Below are positions 7,723-14,982 of a stretch of 48,831 nt of DNA, in pieces (the stretch's first letter is position 1; each line of letters begins with the position of its first letter). The DNA comes from Amycolatopsis thailandensis (GTDB lineage Bacteria > Actinomycetota > Actinomycetes > Mycobacteriales > Pseudonocardiaceae): NCBI RefSeq assembly GCF_002234405.1, contig NZ_NMQT01000133.1, forward strand, positions 1-48,831, in the 5' to 3' direction. The position numbers and the translations under genes were made by a program. The notes beneath the pieces are model-generated. The model saw only the letters and a program-made list of their open reading frames with translations, made no database searches and was not told the DNA's origin.

Positions 7723-8329
7723 GCGCGATCCAGGACCGCATCAGCAGCTGGACGGCGTCCACCACGTCTTCGTCACCGGTCCCCTCGGGACTCAGGAAGC
7801 GCTGCAACAGGAGACCGTCTTCGAGCGCGTGCAGGATCAACGCGAGGAAGGCCGGGTCGGCGGGCGGTTCCGCGCCCCGCGCGGCGAGTTCGCTCCGGAC
7901 CGAGGTCTCCAGCAGTGCCCTTGTCGACTTCTCGCCTTCGCCGACGAGCGGGCGCGCTTCGGGATTCCGGAGCGCGTAAAGGGCCAGCTCGGTACGCAGG
8001 GTCAGCCAGCCGGCGAGGTGTTCGGCGCGCTCGACGTTCCACTCGCGCAGCCTGTCCATCATCTCGGCGAAGGAGCCGACCTGACGACGCAGCGCGGTGA
8101 CCTCCTCGGCCTCTCGCCGGGTCCGGCGGCGCAGCAGCTCGACGACCAGCTCGTGCTTGCCGTCGAAGTTGCCGTAGAAGGCGCCGCGCGTGAAGCCGGC
8201 CCGTTCGGCGATCTGCTCGACGGACGTGCCGTTGACCCCTCGTTCGGAGAACAGGTCGGCGGCCGCCTCGAGCAGGCGCTGCCTGGTCTGCTCGCGGCTT
8301 TCCTCCCGCGTCAAGCGTCTCGCCGTCAC
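7706..8329 (-). CDS. TetR/AcrR-family regulator (second)
   Basis: A 207-residue regulator with a textbook N-terminal domain: REQTRQRLLEAAADLFSERGVNGTSVEQIAERAGFTRGAFYGNFDGKHEL (given here only as a landmark span, residues about 12-60, key residues Gly31, Phe53, Tyr54 and Phe57). The C-terminal part is the TetR_C_6/BetI-like helical bundle ending LMRSWIALSRSS. GTG start at 8329. It lies 9 bp downstream of the small membrane protein at 8339-8533, so both may be co-transcribed, and overlaps the opposing TetR gene tail to tail. Its targets are not evident. Confidence 0.9.
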   Translation of the reverse strand: MTARRLTREESREQTRQRLLEAAADLFSERGVNGTSVEQIAERAGFTRGAFYGNFDGKHELVVELLRRRTRREAEEVTALRRQVGSFAEMMDRLREWNVERAEHLAGWLTLRTELALYALRNPEARPLVGEGEKSTRALLETSVRSELAARGAEPPADPAFLALILHALEDGLLLQRFLSPEGTGDEDVVDAVQLLMRSWIALSRSS

Positions 8330-8338
8330 ACGGCGATC

Positions 8339-8533
8339 CTAGAGTTCGCGATTTCCCTTGCGCCCGGTCATCCACACCCCGCCCGCGAGGACTGCGACGG
8401 CGACCACGACGGCCAGCGCGGTGAGCGGCCACAGCGCCTGGCTCGCGAAGAACGCGGCGACGGCGCCGAAGAGGACGGCGACGAGGAGCAACGGCGTGGT
8501 CCGGACGGCTGCGGCGGCGGGGACGGTGACCAT
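8339..8533 (-). CDS. Small two-helix membrane protein upstream of tetR
   Basis: A 64-residue protein with two hydrophobic stretches (about 12-30 and 34-54) and a short basic tail GRKGNREL. It starts at ATG 8533. It is the first gene of a probable two-gene transcript with the TetR gene, so it may be a regulated membrane partner or just an upstream small protein. There is no recognised family. It is divergent from the acyl-CoA dehydrogenase gene across 172 bp in which I see no clear operator. Confidence 0.65.
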   Translation of the reverse strand: MVTVPAAAAVRTTPLLLVAVLFGAVAAFFASQALWPLTALAVVVAVAVLAGGVWMTGRKGNREL

Positions 8534-8705
8534 GGGAGGTTTCCCTTCGGGGGTGGTGCGCGGAACACTCGGTTTTCGCGGAAGGGACCTCGCCGGTTCG
8601 GTGGCCTTACGCCGGACGCGGCGGGGATCACCCTTCCGGGCGAGGTACCGGCGTGGCGGCTAGCGTCACGCCGCGGAGACGGCATCGAGGGAAAGGCGGC
8701 TCGCG

Positions 8706-10229
8706 GTGGAGAAGTGGGCGGAGCAGGTCGGCAGGATCCGGGTCATCGGAACCGGGGTGATGGGCCGGGGCATCGTCCAGCTCGCCGTGACGGCGGGGCT
8801 CGAGGTCGAACTCGCCGACGCGCGGCCCGAAGCGGTCGGCGAGGCCATCGACCACGTCGGCGCGATGCTCGGCAAGCTCGCCTCGAAAGGCAAGATCACC
8901 GAGGAGGCCGCCGCGTCCGCGAAAGGCAGGCTGATCGCGGCCGACGGTCCGCTGGCGCCCGCCGACGGCGTCGATCTCGTCGTCGAAGCGGTCCGCGAGG
9001 ACCTGGAGATCAAACGCGCGCTGTTCGCCGAACTGGAACGCGTCTGCGGGCCGGACACCGTGTTCGCCACCAACACCAGTTCGCTTTCGGTCACCGAGAT
9101 CGGCGCCGCGCTGACCGAGCCCGGCAGGCTGCTGGGTCTCCACTTCTTCAACCCGGTCCCGCTGATGCGGCTGGTCGAGGTCGTGCCCGGCGCGCGGACC
9201 GCGGCGTGGCTGCCGCCCGCCGTGACCGAACTCGTCCGCGGCTGGGGACACGAACCCGTCCTCGCCCGCGACGCCCCGGGTTTCCTGGTCAACCACGCCG
9301 GACGCGGGCTGGGCACCGAGGCGCTGCAGATCCTCGCCGAGGGGATCGCGAGCCCGGCCGACGTGGACCGCGTCGCGCGGGACGTGCTCGGCCTGAAACT
9401 CGGCCCGTTCGAACTGCTCGACCTGACCGGCCTGGACGTCTCGCACGCCGTACTGGAAAGCATCTGGAGCGGTTTCCACGGCGAACCGCGGCTGCGGCCG
9501 TCGTGGCTGACGCGTCCCCGCGTCGCCGCCGGGCTGTTCGGGCGCAAGAACGGCGAGGGTTTCTACAGCTACGTCGACGGGCGGCAGCGGGCGGAGCCGG
9601 AACCGGCCGCGCCGGAAGCCCCGGCCACTCCCGTGTGGGTCGACGACGAACGCCTCGGCACGCTGCTCTCGTCGGCGGGGATCCAGGTCGTGCACTCCGC
9701 CTACCCGGACACGGTGCTGATCGTCAGCCCGGTCGGTTCGTCCACTGTGGACACCGCCCTCGCCGCGGGGTTCCCGGCGGAACGGGTCGTCGGGGTCGAT
9801 CCCCTCGGCGGCTACACGAACCGCCTGACGCTTTCGGTCCACCCCGCGCTCGATCCGGCCGCCGGCCGCACCGCCTGGGGCGCGCTCGCCGCGACCGGGC
9901 TGCCGGTGACCGTGGTCCGCGACGGCCCCGCGCCGATCGCGCAGCGGCTGCTGGCGTCGATCGTCAACACCGCCTGTTTCATCGCCGGGCAGCGGCTCGC
10001 GACCCCGGAGGACATCGACACCGCCGTCCGGCTCGGCCTCGGCTACCCGCGCGGGCCGCTGACGTGGGGTGAGGAAGCGGGTGCGGACTTCGTGCTGCGA
10101 GTCCTGCGGGGACTCGTCGCCGGCACCGGGGACCAGCGCTACCGGCCGAGCGGCTGGCTCACCGAACGGGTCGCGCTCGGCTTGCCGCTGACGTCGGCGG
10201 GCACCTCGCCCGCCGACCTGCTGCGCTGA
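8706..10229 (+). CDS. 3-hydroxyacyl-CoA dehydrogenase (PaaH/FadB2 type, duplicated C-terminal domain)
   Basis: NAD-dependent oxidation of 3-hydroxyacyl-CoA to 3-oxoacyl-CoA in beta-oxidation or phenylacetate-type catabolism. The 507 residues comprise a Rossmann domain with VIGTGVMGRGIVQ (about 13-25), the NTSSLSVTEI motif and the catalytic His in GLHFFNPVPLMRLVE. The first 3HCDH C-terminal domain follows (DAPGFLVNHAGRGLGTEA), then a linker and a second, FadB-like 3HCDH domain (about 400-480, with GYPRGPLTWGEE). This two-domain layout matches PaaH-type enzymes. GTG start at 8706 with GAAAGG upstream. It stands alone, with no thiolase or hydratase beside it, so the pathway is open. Confidence 0.92.
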   Translation: MEKWAEQVGRIRVIGTGVMGRGIVQLAVTAGLEVELADARPEAVGEAIDHVGAMLGKLASKGKITEEAAASAKGRLIAADGPLAPADGVDLVVEAVREDLEIKRALFAELERVCGPDTVFATNTSSLSVTEIGAALTEPGRLLGLHFFNPVPLMRLVEVVPGARTAAWLPPAVTELVRGWGHEPVLARDAPGFLVNHAGRGLGTEALQILAEGIASPADVDRVARDVLGLKLGPFELLDLTGLDVSHAVLESIWSGFHGEPRLRPSWLTRPRVAAGLFGRKNGEGFYSYVDGRQRAEPEPAAPEAPATPVWVDDERLGTLLSSAGIQVVHSAYPDTVLIVSPVGSSTVDTALAAGFPAERVVGVDPLGGYTNRLTLSVHPALDPAAGRTAWGALAATGLPVTVVRDGPAPIAQRLLASIVNTACFIAGQRLATPEDIDTAVRLGLGYPRGPLTWGEEAGADFVLRVLRGLVAGTGDQRYRPSGWLTERVALGLPLTSAGTSPADLLR

Positions 10230-10290
10230 ATCTCGGCGGGGGTTCCCGATGTCGCATTGTGTCGCTGAGCGTCTCGGAGCTCGCGGCGTT

Positions 10291-10341
10291 CCGTGAAGGC
10301 CTCCTTGAGGGACCCAGAGTCCCTCAAGGAGGCCTTCACGG
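10291..10341. terminator. Perfect 22-bp-arm hairpin in convergent junction
   Basis: Arms at 10291-10312 and 10320-10341 are perfectly complementary (core GTGAAGGCCTCCTTGAGGGA), with a 7-base loop CCCAGAG. The site lies between the hydroxyacyl-CoA dehydrogenase stop and the stop of the opposing secreted dehydrogenase, so bidirectional termination is likely. It has no T-run. Similar GAAGG(C/T)CyCCTT palindromes recur, for example at 33042-33092. Confidence 0.8.
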
Positions 10342-10368
10342 ACTTGGCACCGGACAGACTTGACTGCG

Positions 10369-13191
10369 CTACCAGCGGCGGTCTGTCACCTGCCCGGTGT
10401 TCCGGTTCCAGGTGACGTAGCCGTTCTGGAAGCTGTTCTGCCGCCCGATGGGGATGGTGAACTCGTCCGTCGTCGGATACCGCAGGTACGACCGCTCCCA
10501 GCCGAGCGCGGCCCAGCGCTGCCGGATCGCCCCGTAGACCGCGTGCGAGTCGGTGGCCGGTGTCCAGTAGATCGAGCTCGCCTTCGTGAAATGGTTGTAG
10601 CGGCCGACGCCGTCCGGGGTGGCTGTCTCGTCCGTCGTGGGATAGCCGAGCGGGCCCTTCTCCCAGTCCAGCGCCTCCCACCGGACACGGATCCGGCCCC
10701 AGATCGCATGCGCGTCGGTCTGCACCGTGTAGTAGATCGACGAAGCCTTGCTGAAGTGGTTGAACAGGCCGATCCCGTCGGGCGTCGGGAGTTCGTCCGT
10801 CGTCGGATAGCCGAGCGGACCCTTCTCCCAGTCCAGCGCCTCCCACTTGACCCGGATCCGACCCTGCACCGGATGCGCGCCGGTCGACGGCGTCCAGTAG
10901 ATCGAGGACCGCTGGGTGCCCGGCCAGTCCGGGAAGTGGTTGAACCGGCCGACGCGGTCCGGGGTGGCTGTCTCGTCCGTCGCGGGTGGGCCGAACTTCC
11001 GGTGTCCGCCCAGCGCGAGGTACTTCTTGAGGATCTCGCCTTCCATCTGCTTCACACCGGTCTCGGCGCTCCAGTAGAGCCTGCCGCCCGCATACGGCCG
11101 GTAGCGCACGGTCCCGTCGGTGACCTCCGGCCCGGCCGGCGCGCCGAGTCGTTGCCGTAGCGCGGGTTCCGCCTGGTAGCGCCGGTCGATCGGGGTGAGG
11201 TAGGTCGCGGTCATGGTCAGGTCCCGCGCCGGGACGGTGACGGGCACCGTGCGCGAGGTCCGCCCGTCGGACCAGCTCACGAACGTCGAAACGCCATCGG
11301 CGGCGACCTGCTCCGCGACGATCTCGAACGTCGCGCCTTCGGTCACCATCGCGGTGTTGACCCCGCCTTCCGCCGGGATGCTCAGCGCGGCGGGCACGGT
11401 GGAGGTCAACGTCAGCCGGTGCTCACGCGGCAAGGCGACATAGGTCCTGCTCGACGTCACCCCGGCACTGTCGGTCACCGAAGCGGTGATCTCGACCCGC
11501 GAGTCCTGATGATCGGTGAAGGGCAAGGAAAAGACCGGGCCGCCGCCCGGCGAACCGGGATGCGCGTGACAGGTCGCTTCGTCCGGGCAATGCCGGATCA
11601 GCGTGGTCCACCCGACCGGCAGCACCCCGTCCTCGGTGTCGATCGCCGTCGCGCCGACGACGACCGGTTCCCCGACCGCGAAGGTCCGCGCGCCGGGATC
11701 CGTCATGATCAAGTCCGGCGAACGGTTTCCCGGCACCACGGCCACTTCGGTGCTGTCAGTGGCGCCGAGCCGGTCTGTGACGGTCAGCCGCGCCGTCGCC
11801 CTCGTGACCCCGGCACCGTAGGCATGGGTCACCCGGACGCCGTCCTGACTCGTGCCGTCGCCGAAATCCCAGTGATAGGTCAAGGGGTCGCCGTCGAAGT
11901 CGTAGGAACCGGAGCCGTCGAAGGTCACCGTCCTCGTCGAGGGATCGGTGCTCGACGTCGCCACCGCGACCGGTTCCGCGTTCGTCCCCGGATAGCTGAG
12001 CCGCCGCAGGTTCCCGGAGATGATGTCGGCGTAGACGATGTCACCATTGGCCGCGGCCGCGAATTTGACCGGCCCGCCGATCCCGGTGAACTTCGGCGGT
12101 CGTTGCGGTGCCTGGACGAGCCTGCCTTGACTGTCGTACGTCATCGTCCAGATCTTCTGCGTGGCGTAGTCGCCGAAGAAGAAAGCGCCGTGATATTCGT
12201 CCGGATAGGACGATCCACTGTAGACGATCCCGGCGGTGACGCTGTTCCCTTCGTCCACACCGGAGCCGTGGTGGTAGGTGGTGACCGGCGGGGTGTTGAC
12301 GACGCCCGCGCAGCCGGCGAGGCCGGAATACCCCGGCGTGGGGACGTTTCCTTCCCAGCAAGGCCAGGCGTGGTTCGCGCCCGGCCGCACGACGTTCACC
12401 TCTTCCCAGGTGTTCCAGCCGACGTCGCCGACCACCGGCAGGCCGAGCCGCGGGTCAAGGGAGAACCGGAACGGGCTGCGATAGCCACTGGCGAAGACCT
12501 TGGAGCGGTTCGAATCCGGGGCCGAGGCGGAATAATAGGGATTGCCGGGGACTCCGGCGCCGTCCGGGGTGACGCGCAGGATCTTGCCGTAGAGCTGATC
12601 GAGGTCGAGCGCGCGCAACGCGCCCGGATCCATCCTGGTGAAGTCGGCGGCGTCGCCGATGGAGATCCACAACGTCCCGTCGGGCCCCGCGACGAGTCCG
12701 GTGATGCCGTGGACGTCGTAGAACCCGGGAAGGTCGACAAGCACGCGTTCGTTCGCGAGACCGGTGGGGACGTCCGTGCCGGTCACCGTCCAGCGCGCCA
12801 CCCGCATGGTGAACGCGCCGCCGCTCGTGTCGAACGACCGCGCGAGGTAGATCTGGCGCGAGGTGGCGAAATCCGGGGCGACGGCGAGGCCGATCAGGCC
12901 GAGGTCCCCGCTGCCGTGGACGGGAAGGGTCGCGAGCGTCCGCGCCTGGCCGGTGCCGGGCACCCAGGCGACCTTGCCGCTCTTCCCGATGCTGAGCACC
13001 GAACCGTCCGGCAGGTAGGCGAAATCGGTCAGGTCGAACGCGGCCTGACCGCTCGGCTGGTCACGAAGGACGAAGCCGGACGGCAGAGTGGGCGCCCCGG
13101 TCGCTTCCGGAGCGCCCACCCATCCCGGGAGAAGCAGGATCGAGACCGACAGTGCGACGAAGAGACGAGTGAGTGCCCGGCTTCCGGTCAT
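10369..13191 (-). CDS. Secreted PQQ-type sugar dehydrogenase with PKD and C-terminal LGFP repeats
   Basis: A 940-residue exported protein. The signal peptide is residues 1-32 (MTGSRALTRLFVALSVSILL). A six-bladed glucose/sorbosone dehydrogenase propeller covers about 40-420, with GLIGLAVAPDF, GPDGTLWISIGD and the NHAWPCWEG region. A PKD domain (about 430-510) has YHWDFGDGTS, followed by an Ig-like segment. Four to five LGFP repeats (about 690-940) have cores such as ALDWEKGPLGYPTTDE and FNHFSKASSIYYT. LGFP modules are linked to cell-envelope attachment in corynebacteria and relatives, so a wall-bound oxidase is inferred. ATG 13191 is chosen because it gives a proper signal peptide. The neighbouring L,D-transpeptidase suggests a wall-related setting. 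The catalytic substrate is unknown. Confidence 0.88.
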   Translation of the reverse strand: MTGSRALTRLFVALSVSILLLPGWVGAPEATGAPTLPSGFVLRDQPSGQAAFDLTDFAYLPDGSVLSIGKSGKVAWVPGTGQARTLATLPVHGSGDLGLIGLAVAPDFATSRQIYLARSFDTSGGAFTMRVARWTVTGTDVPTGLANERVLVDLPGFYDVHGITGLVAGPDGTLWISIGDAADFTRMDPGALRALDLDQLYGKILRVTPDGAGVPGNPYYSASAPDSNRSKVFASGYRSPFRFSLDPRLGLPVVGDVGWNTWEEVNVVRPGANHAWPCWEGNVPTPGYSGLAGCAGVVNTPPVTTYHHGSGVDEGNSVTAGIVYSGSSYPDEYHGAFFFGDYATQKIWTMTYDSQGRLVQAPQRPPKFTGIGGPVKFAAAANGDIVYADIISGNLRRLSYPGTNAEPVAVATSSTDPSTRTVTFDGSGSYDFDGDPLTYHWDFGDGTSQDGVRVTHAYGAGVTRATARLTVTDRLGATDSTEVAVVPGNRSPDLIMTDPGARTFAVGEPVVVGATAIDTEDGVLPVGWTTLIRHCPDEATCHAHPGSPGGGPVFSLPFTDHQDSRVEITASVTDSAGVTSSRTYVALPREHRLTLTSTVPAALSIPAEGGVNTAMVTEGATFEIVAEQVAADGVSTFVSWSDGRTSRTVPVTVPARDLTMTATYLTPIDRRYQAEPALRQRLGAPAGPEVTDGTVRYRPYAGGRLYWSAETGVKQMEGEILKKYLALGGHRKFGPPATDETATPDRVGRFNHFPDWPGTQRSSIYWTPSTGAHPVQGRIRVKWEALDWEKGPLGYPTTDELPTPDGIGLFNHFSKASSIYYTVQTDAHAIWGRIRVRWEALDWEKGPLGYPTTDETATPDGVGRYNHFTKASSIYWTPATDSHAVYGAIRQRWAALGWERSYLRYPTTDEFTIPIGRQNSFQNGYVTWNRNTGQVTDRRW

Positions 13192-13330
13192 CGGCGCTTC
13201 CCCATTTCCGGCGTGTCCTTGGCACGTCGCCGGGACCGGGGAACTCATTGCCGCCGGAAGCTTTCATTTATCTCAAAGCAACCGAACCGCAATCATTCTC
13301 ACGCTGCGCAGCCGAGCGGATACCTGCAGG

Positions 13331-13981
13331 TCAGGCCACGACCTGGACCACGTCGCCGCTCTGCAACGTCGTGAAGTACTTCTGCGAAGCCGCCGCCGAC
13401 AGGTGGATGCAGCCGTGCGAGTACACCGAAAGGCTACCGGTGTGGAAGGCGATCCCCGGCAGGAAGAACACCGAGTTCGGCATCGGCGCGTCGAAGGCCT
13501 TCGAGTGGTAGTTCTTGACCTTGTTCGAAACGTGGAAGACACCGGTCGGCGTCGCGTGCCCCTTCTTGCCGGGCAGCTGCTTGACCGGGCCGTAGATGAC
13601 CTTGCCGTCTTGCAGCAGCCACGTCTTCAGCGCGGAGAGGTCGACGCAGGCGCTCACGCCCGGCGAGGCCAGCGCGGCCTTGCACGGCACGTCGACGGCG
13701 TTCGCGGCGGGCTTGACCTCGGGTTTCGGGGTGGGCTTGGGCTTCGGTTTCGAAGACGTCGGCTTCGGGGTGGAGCTGCTGCTGCTCGACGGCCGGGACG
13801 ACGTGGTCGGAGCCGCGGAGGACGTGGTCGGCACGGGCGCGGACGTGGTCGTGGCCCCGCCCGCCGGGTCGCCCTGCGCGACGGCTCCGCCACCAGGCGT
13901 GCTTCCGCCGGAGTTGCCCGAACACGCTGTCAGCACCAGCGCCGTGGTCAGTGCCGTCACCACCACCGAGAACTTCTTCAC
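13331..13981 (-). CDS. L,D-transpeptidase (YkuD) lipoprotein
   Basis: Catalyses 3-3 peptidoglycan cross-links, or attaches proteins to diaminopimelate, outside the membrane. The 216-residue protein has a lipobox LTAC with Cys20, then a Ser/Thr/Pro/Lys-rich spacer (about 25-95) that would span the wall. The YkuD domain has ATPTGVFHVSNKVKNYHS and the catalytic signature HTGSLSVYSHGCIHLS, with Cys at about 191. The GTG at 13981 is preceded by GGGGTAAGGG; the long frame to 14644 is an antisense shadow of the kinase gene. It lies upstream of, and parallel with, the LGFP protein gene (139-bp gap), so a shared wall function is reasonable. Confidence 0.92.
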   Translation of the reverse strand: MKKFSVVVTALTTALVLTACSGNSGGSTPGGGAVAQGDPAGGATTTSAPVPTTSSAAPTTSSRPSSSSSSTPKPTSSKPKPKPTPKPEVKPAANAVDVPCKAALASPGVSACVDLSALKTWLLQDGKVIYGPVKQLPGKKGHATPTGVFHVSNKVKNYHSKAFDAPMPNSVFFLPGIAFHTGSLSVYSHGCIHLSAAASQKYFTTLQSGDVVQVVA

Positions 13982-14076
13982 AACCCTTACCCCCGATTCG
14001 TCCGTGATCCGTCCGACATGGGTAAAGACGGAGGTCACGGGTCCGGGGTTGTTGATCGGAAGGTCACGATCACGTC

Positions 14077-14982
14077 TCAGGGCACGCGGCCGACGACCCG
14101 CGCGTACATCCGGCCCGGATTGGCGCCTTCGTCCAGATATCCGGGCAGCGGCGGCAGATCCCGCGCGAACACGGCCAGCCGCCCGAACAGTTCGTCCGCG
14201 TCGGCGGGACGCCGGTCCGGATCCTTCTCCAGCAGATCCGCGAGGAGCACGTTCAGTCCGTCCGGGACACCGTCCACTTCGGCCGGACTGTCCTTGACCT
14301 GCTTCTCGAACACCGCGTACGCCGTCGGACCGGTGAACAGCTGCCTGCCGGTCAGCATCTCGTGCAGGACACAGCCCAGCGCGTACAGATCGCTGCGCGG
14401 CCCGGCGATCCCGCGCTGGATCTGCTCGGGCGCCATGTACGCGGGGGTGCCCAGGATCTGCCCGGCGCGGGTGAACTGGGCGACGTCGGTCTCGCGCAGC
14501 ATCGCGAGCCCGAAGTCGAGCACCTTCACGCTGCCGTCGGGACACAGCATCAGGTTGGTGGGCTTGAGATCGCGGTGGCAGATGGACAGCGCGTGCGCGG
14601 CGGACAGCACCGCGCAGGCCTGCGCCGCGATCGCGGCCGCCCACGGCACCGGCAGCGGCCCGTGTTCGGCGGCGAGATCGGCGACGGTCACGCCCTCGAT
14701 GGCGACGGTCACGCCCTCGATGAACTGCATGACCTGGTACAACCGCTCGTCGTAGGTGCCGAAGTCGTACAACGTCGGCGCGCCCGCGTGTTCCAGGGTG
14801 GCGAGGATCCGCGCCTCGCGGATGAACCGCTGTTCGAGTTCGGTGTCCGGACCGCCGGGAAGCCCGAGGAACTTCACCGCGACGCGGCGGCCGAGATGCC
14901 GGTCGTGGCCCGCGTAGACCGCGCCCATCCCACCCCGGCCGAGCGGCAGCTCGTCGAGTTCGTAGCGGTCTGCGATCAGCAC
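14077..14982 (-). CDS. Soluble serine/threonine protein kinase (PknB-like, no membrane or PASTA domain)
   Basis: A 301-residue Hanks-type kinase with every core motif: glycine loop GRGGMGAVY (about 15-23), VAVK with Lys37, catalytic loop HRDLKPTN (about 136-143), DFG (about 156-158), activation segment ending GTPAYMAPE, and SDLYALGCVLHEMLTG. There is no transmembrane helix or sensor domain, so it acts in the cytosol. The hinge contains a perfect 7-residue tandem duplication (EGVTVAI/EGVTVAD) encoded by a 21-bp repeat. The GTG start shares its G with the TAG stop of the upstream methylase (TAGTG), so the two are translationally coupled. Divergent PP2C phosphatase at 16718 is the obvious antagonist. 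Confidence 0.93.
   Translation of the reverse strand: MLIADRYELDELPLGRGGMGAVYAGHDRHLGRRVAVKFLGLPGGPDTELEQRFIREARILATLEHAGAPTLYDFGTYDERLYQVMQFIEGVTVAIEGVTVADLAAEHGPLPVPWAAAIAAQACAVLSAAHALSICHRDLKPTNLMLCPDGSVKVLDFGLAMLRETDVAQFTRAGQILGTPAYMAPEQIQRGIAGPRSDLYALGCVLHEMLTGRQLFTGPTAYAVFEKQVKDSPAEVDGVPDGLNVLLADLLEKDPDRRPADADELFGRLAVFARDLPPLPGYLDEGANPGRMYARVVGRVP
14681..14722. repeat. Perfect 21-bp tandem duplication inside the kinase hinge codons
   Basis: The 21 bases at 14681-14701 are repeated exactly at 14702-14722, adding seven residues in frame between the gatekeeper/hinge strand (YQVMQFIEGVTV) and the next helix (ADLAAEHG). The identical copies imply a recent slippage or duplication event. Confidence 0.9.
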
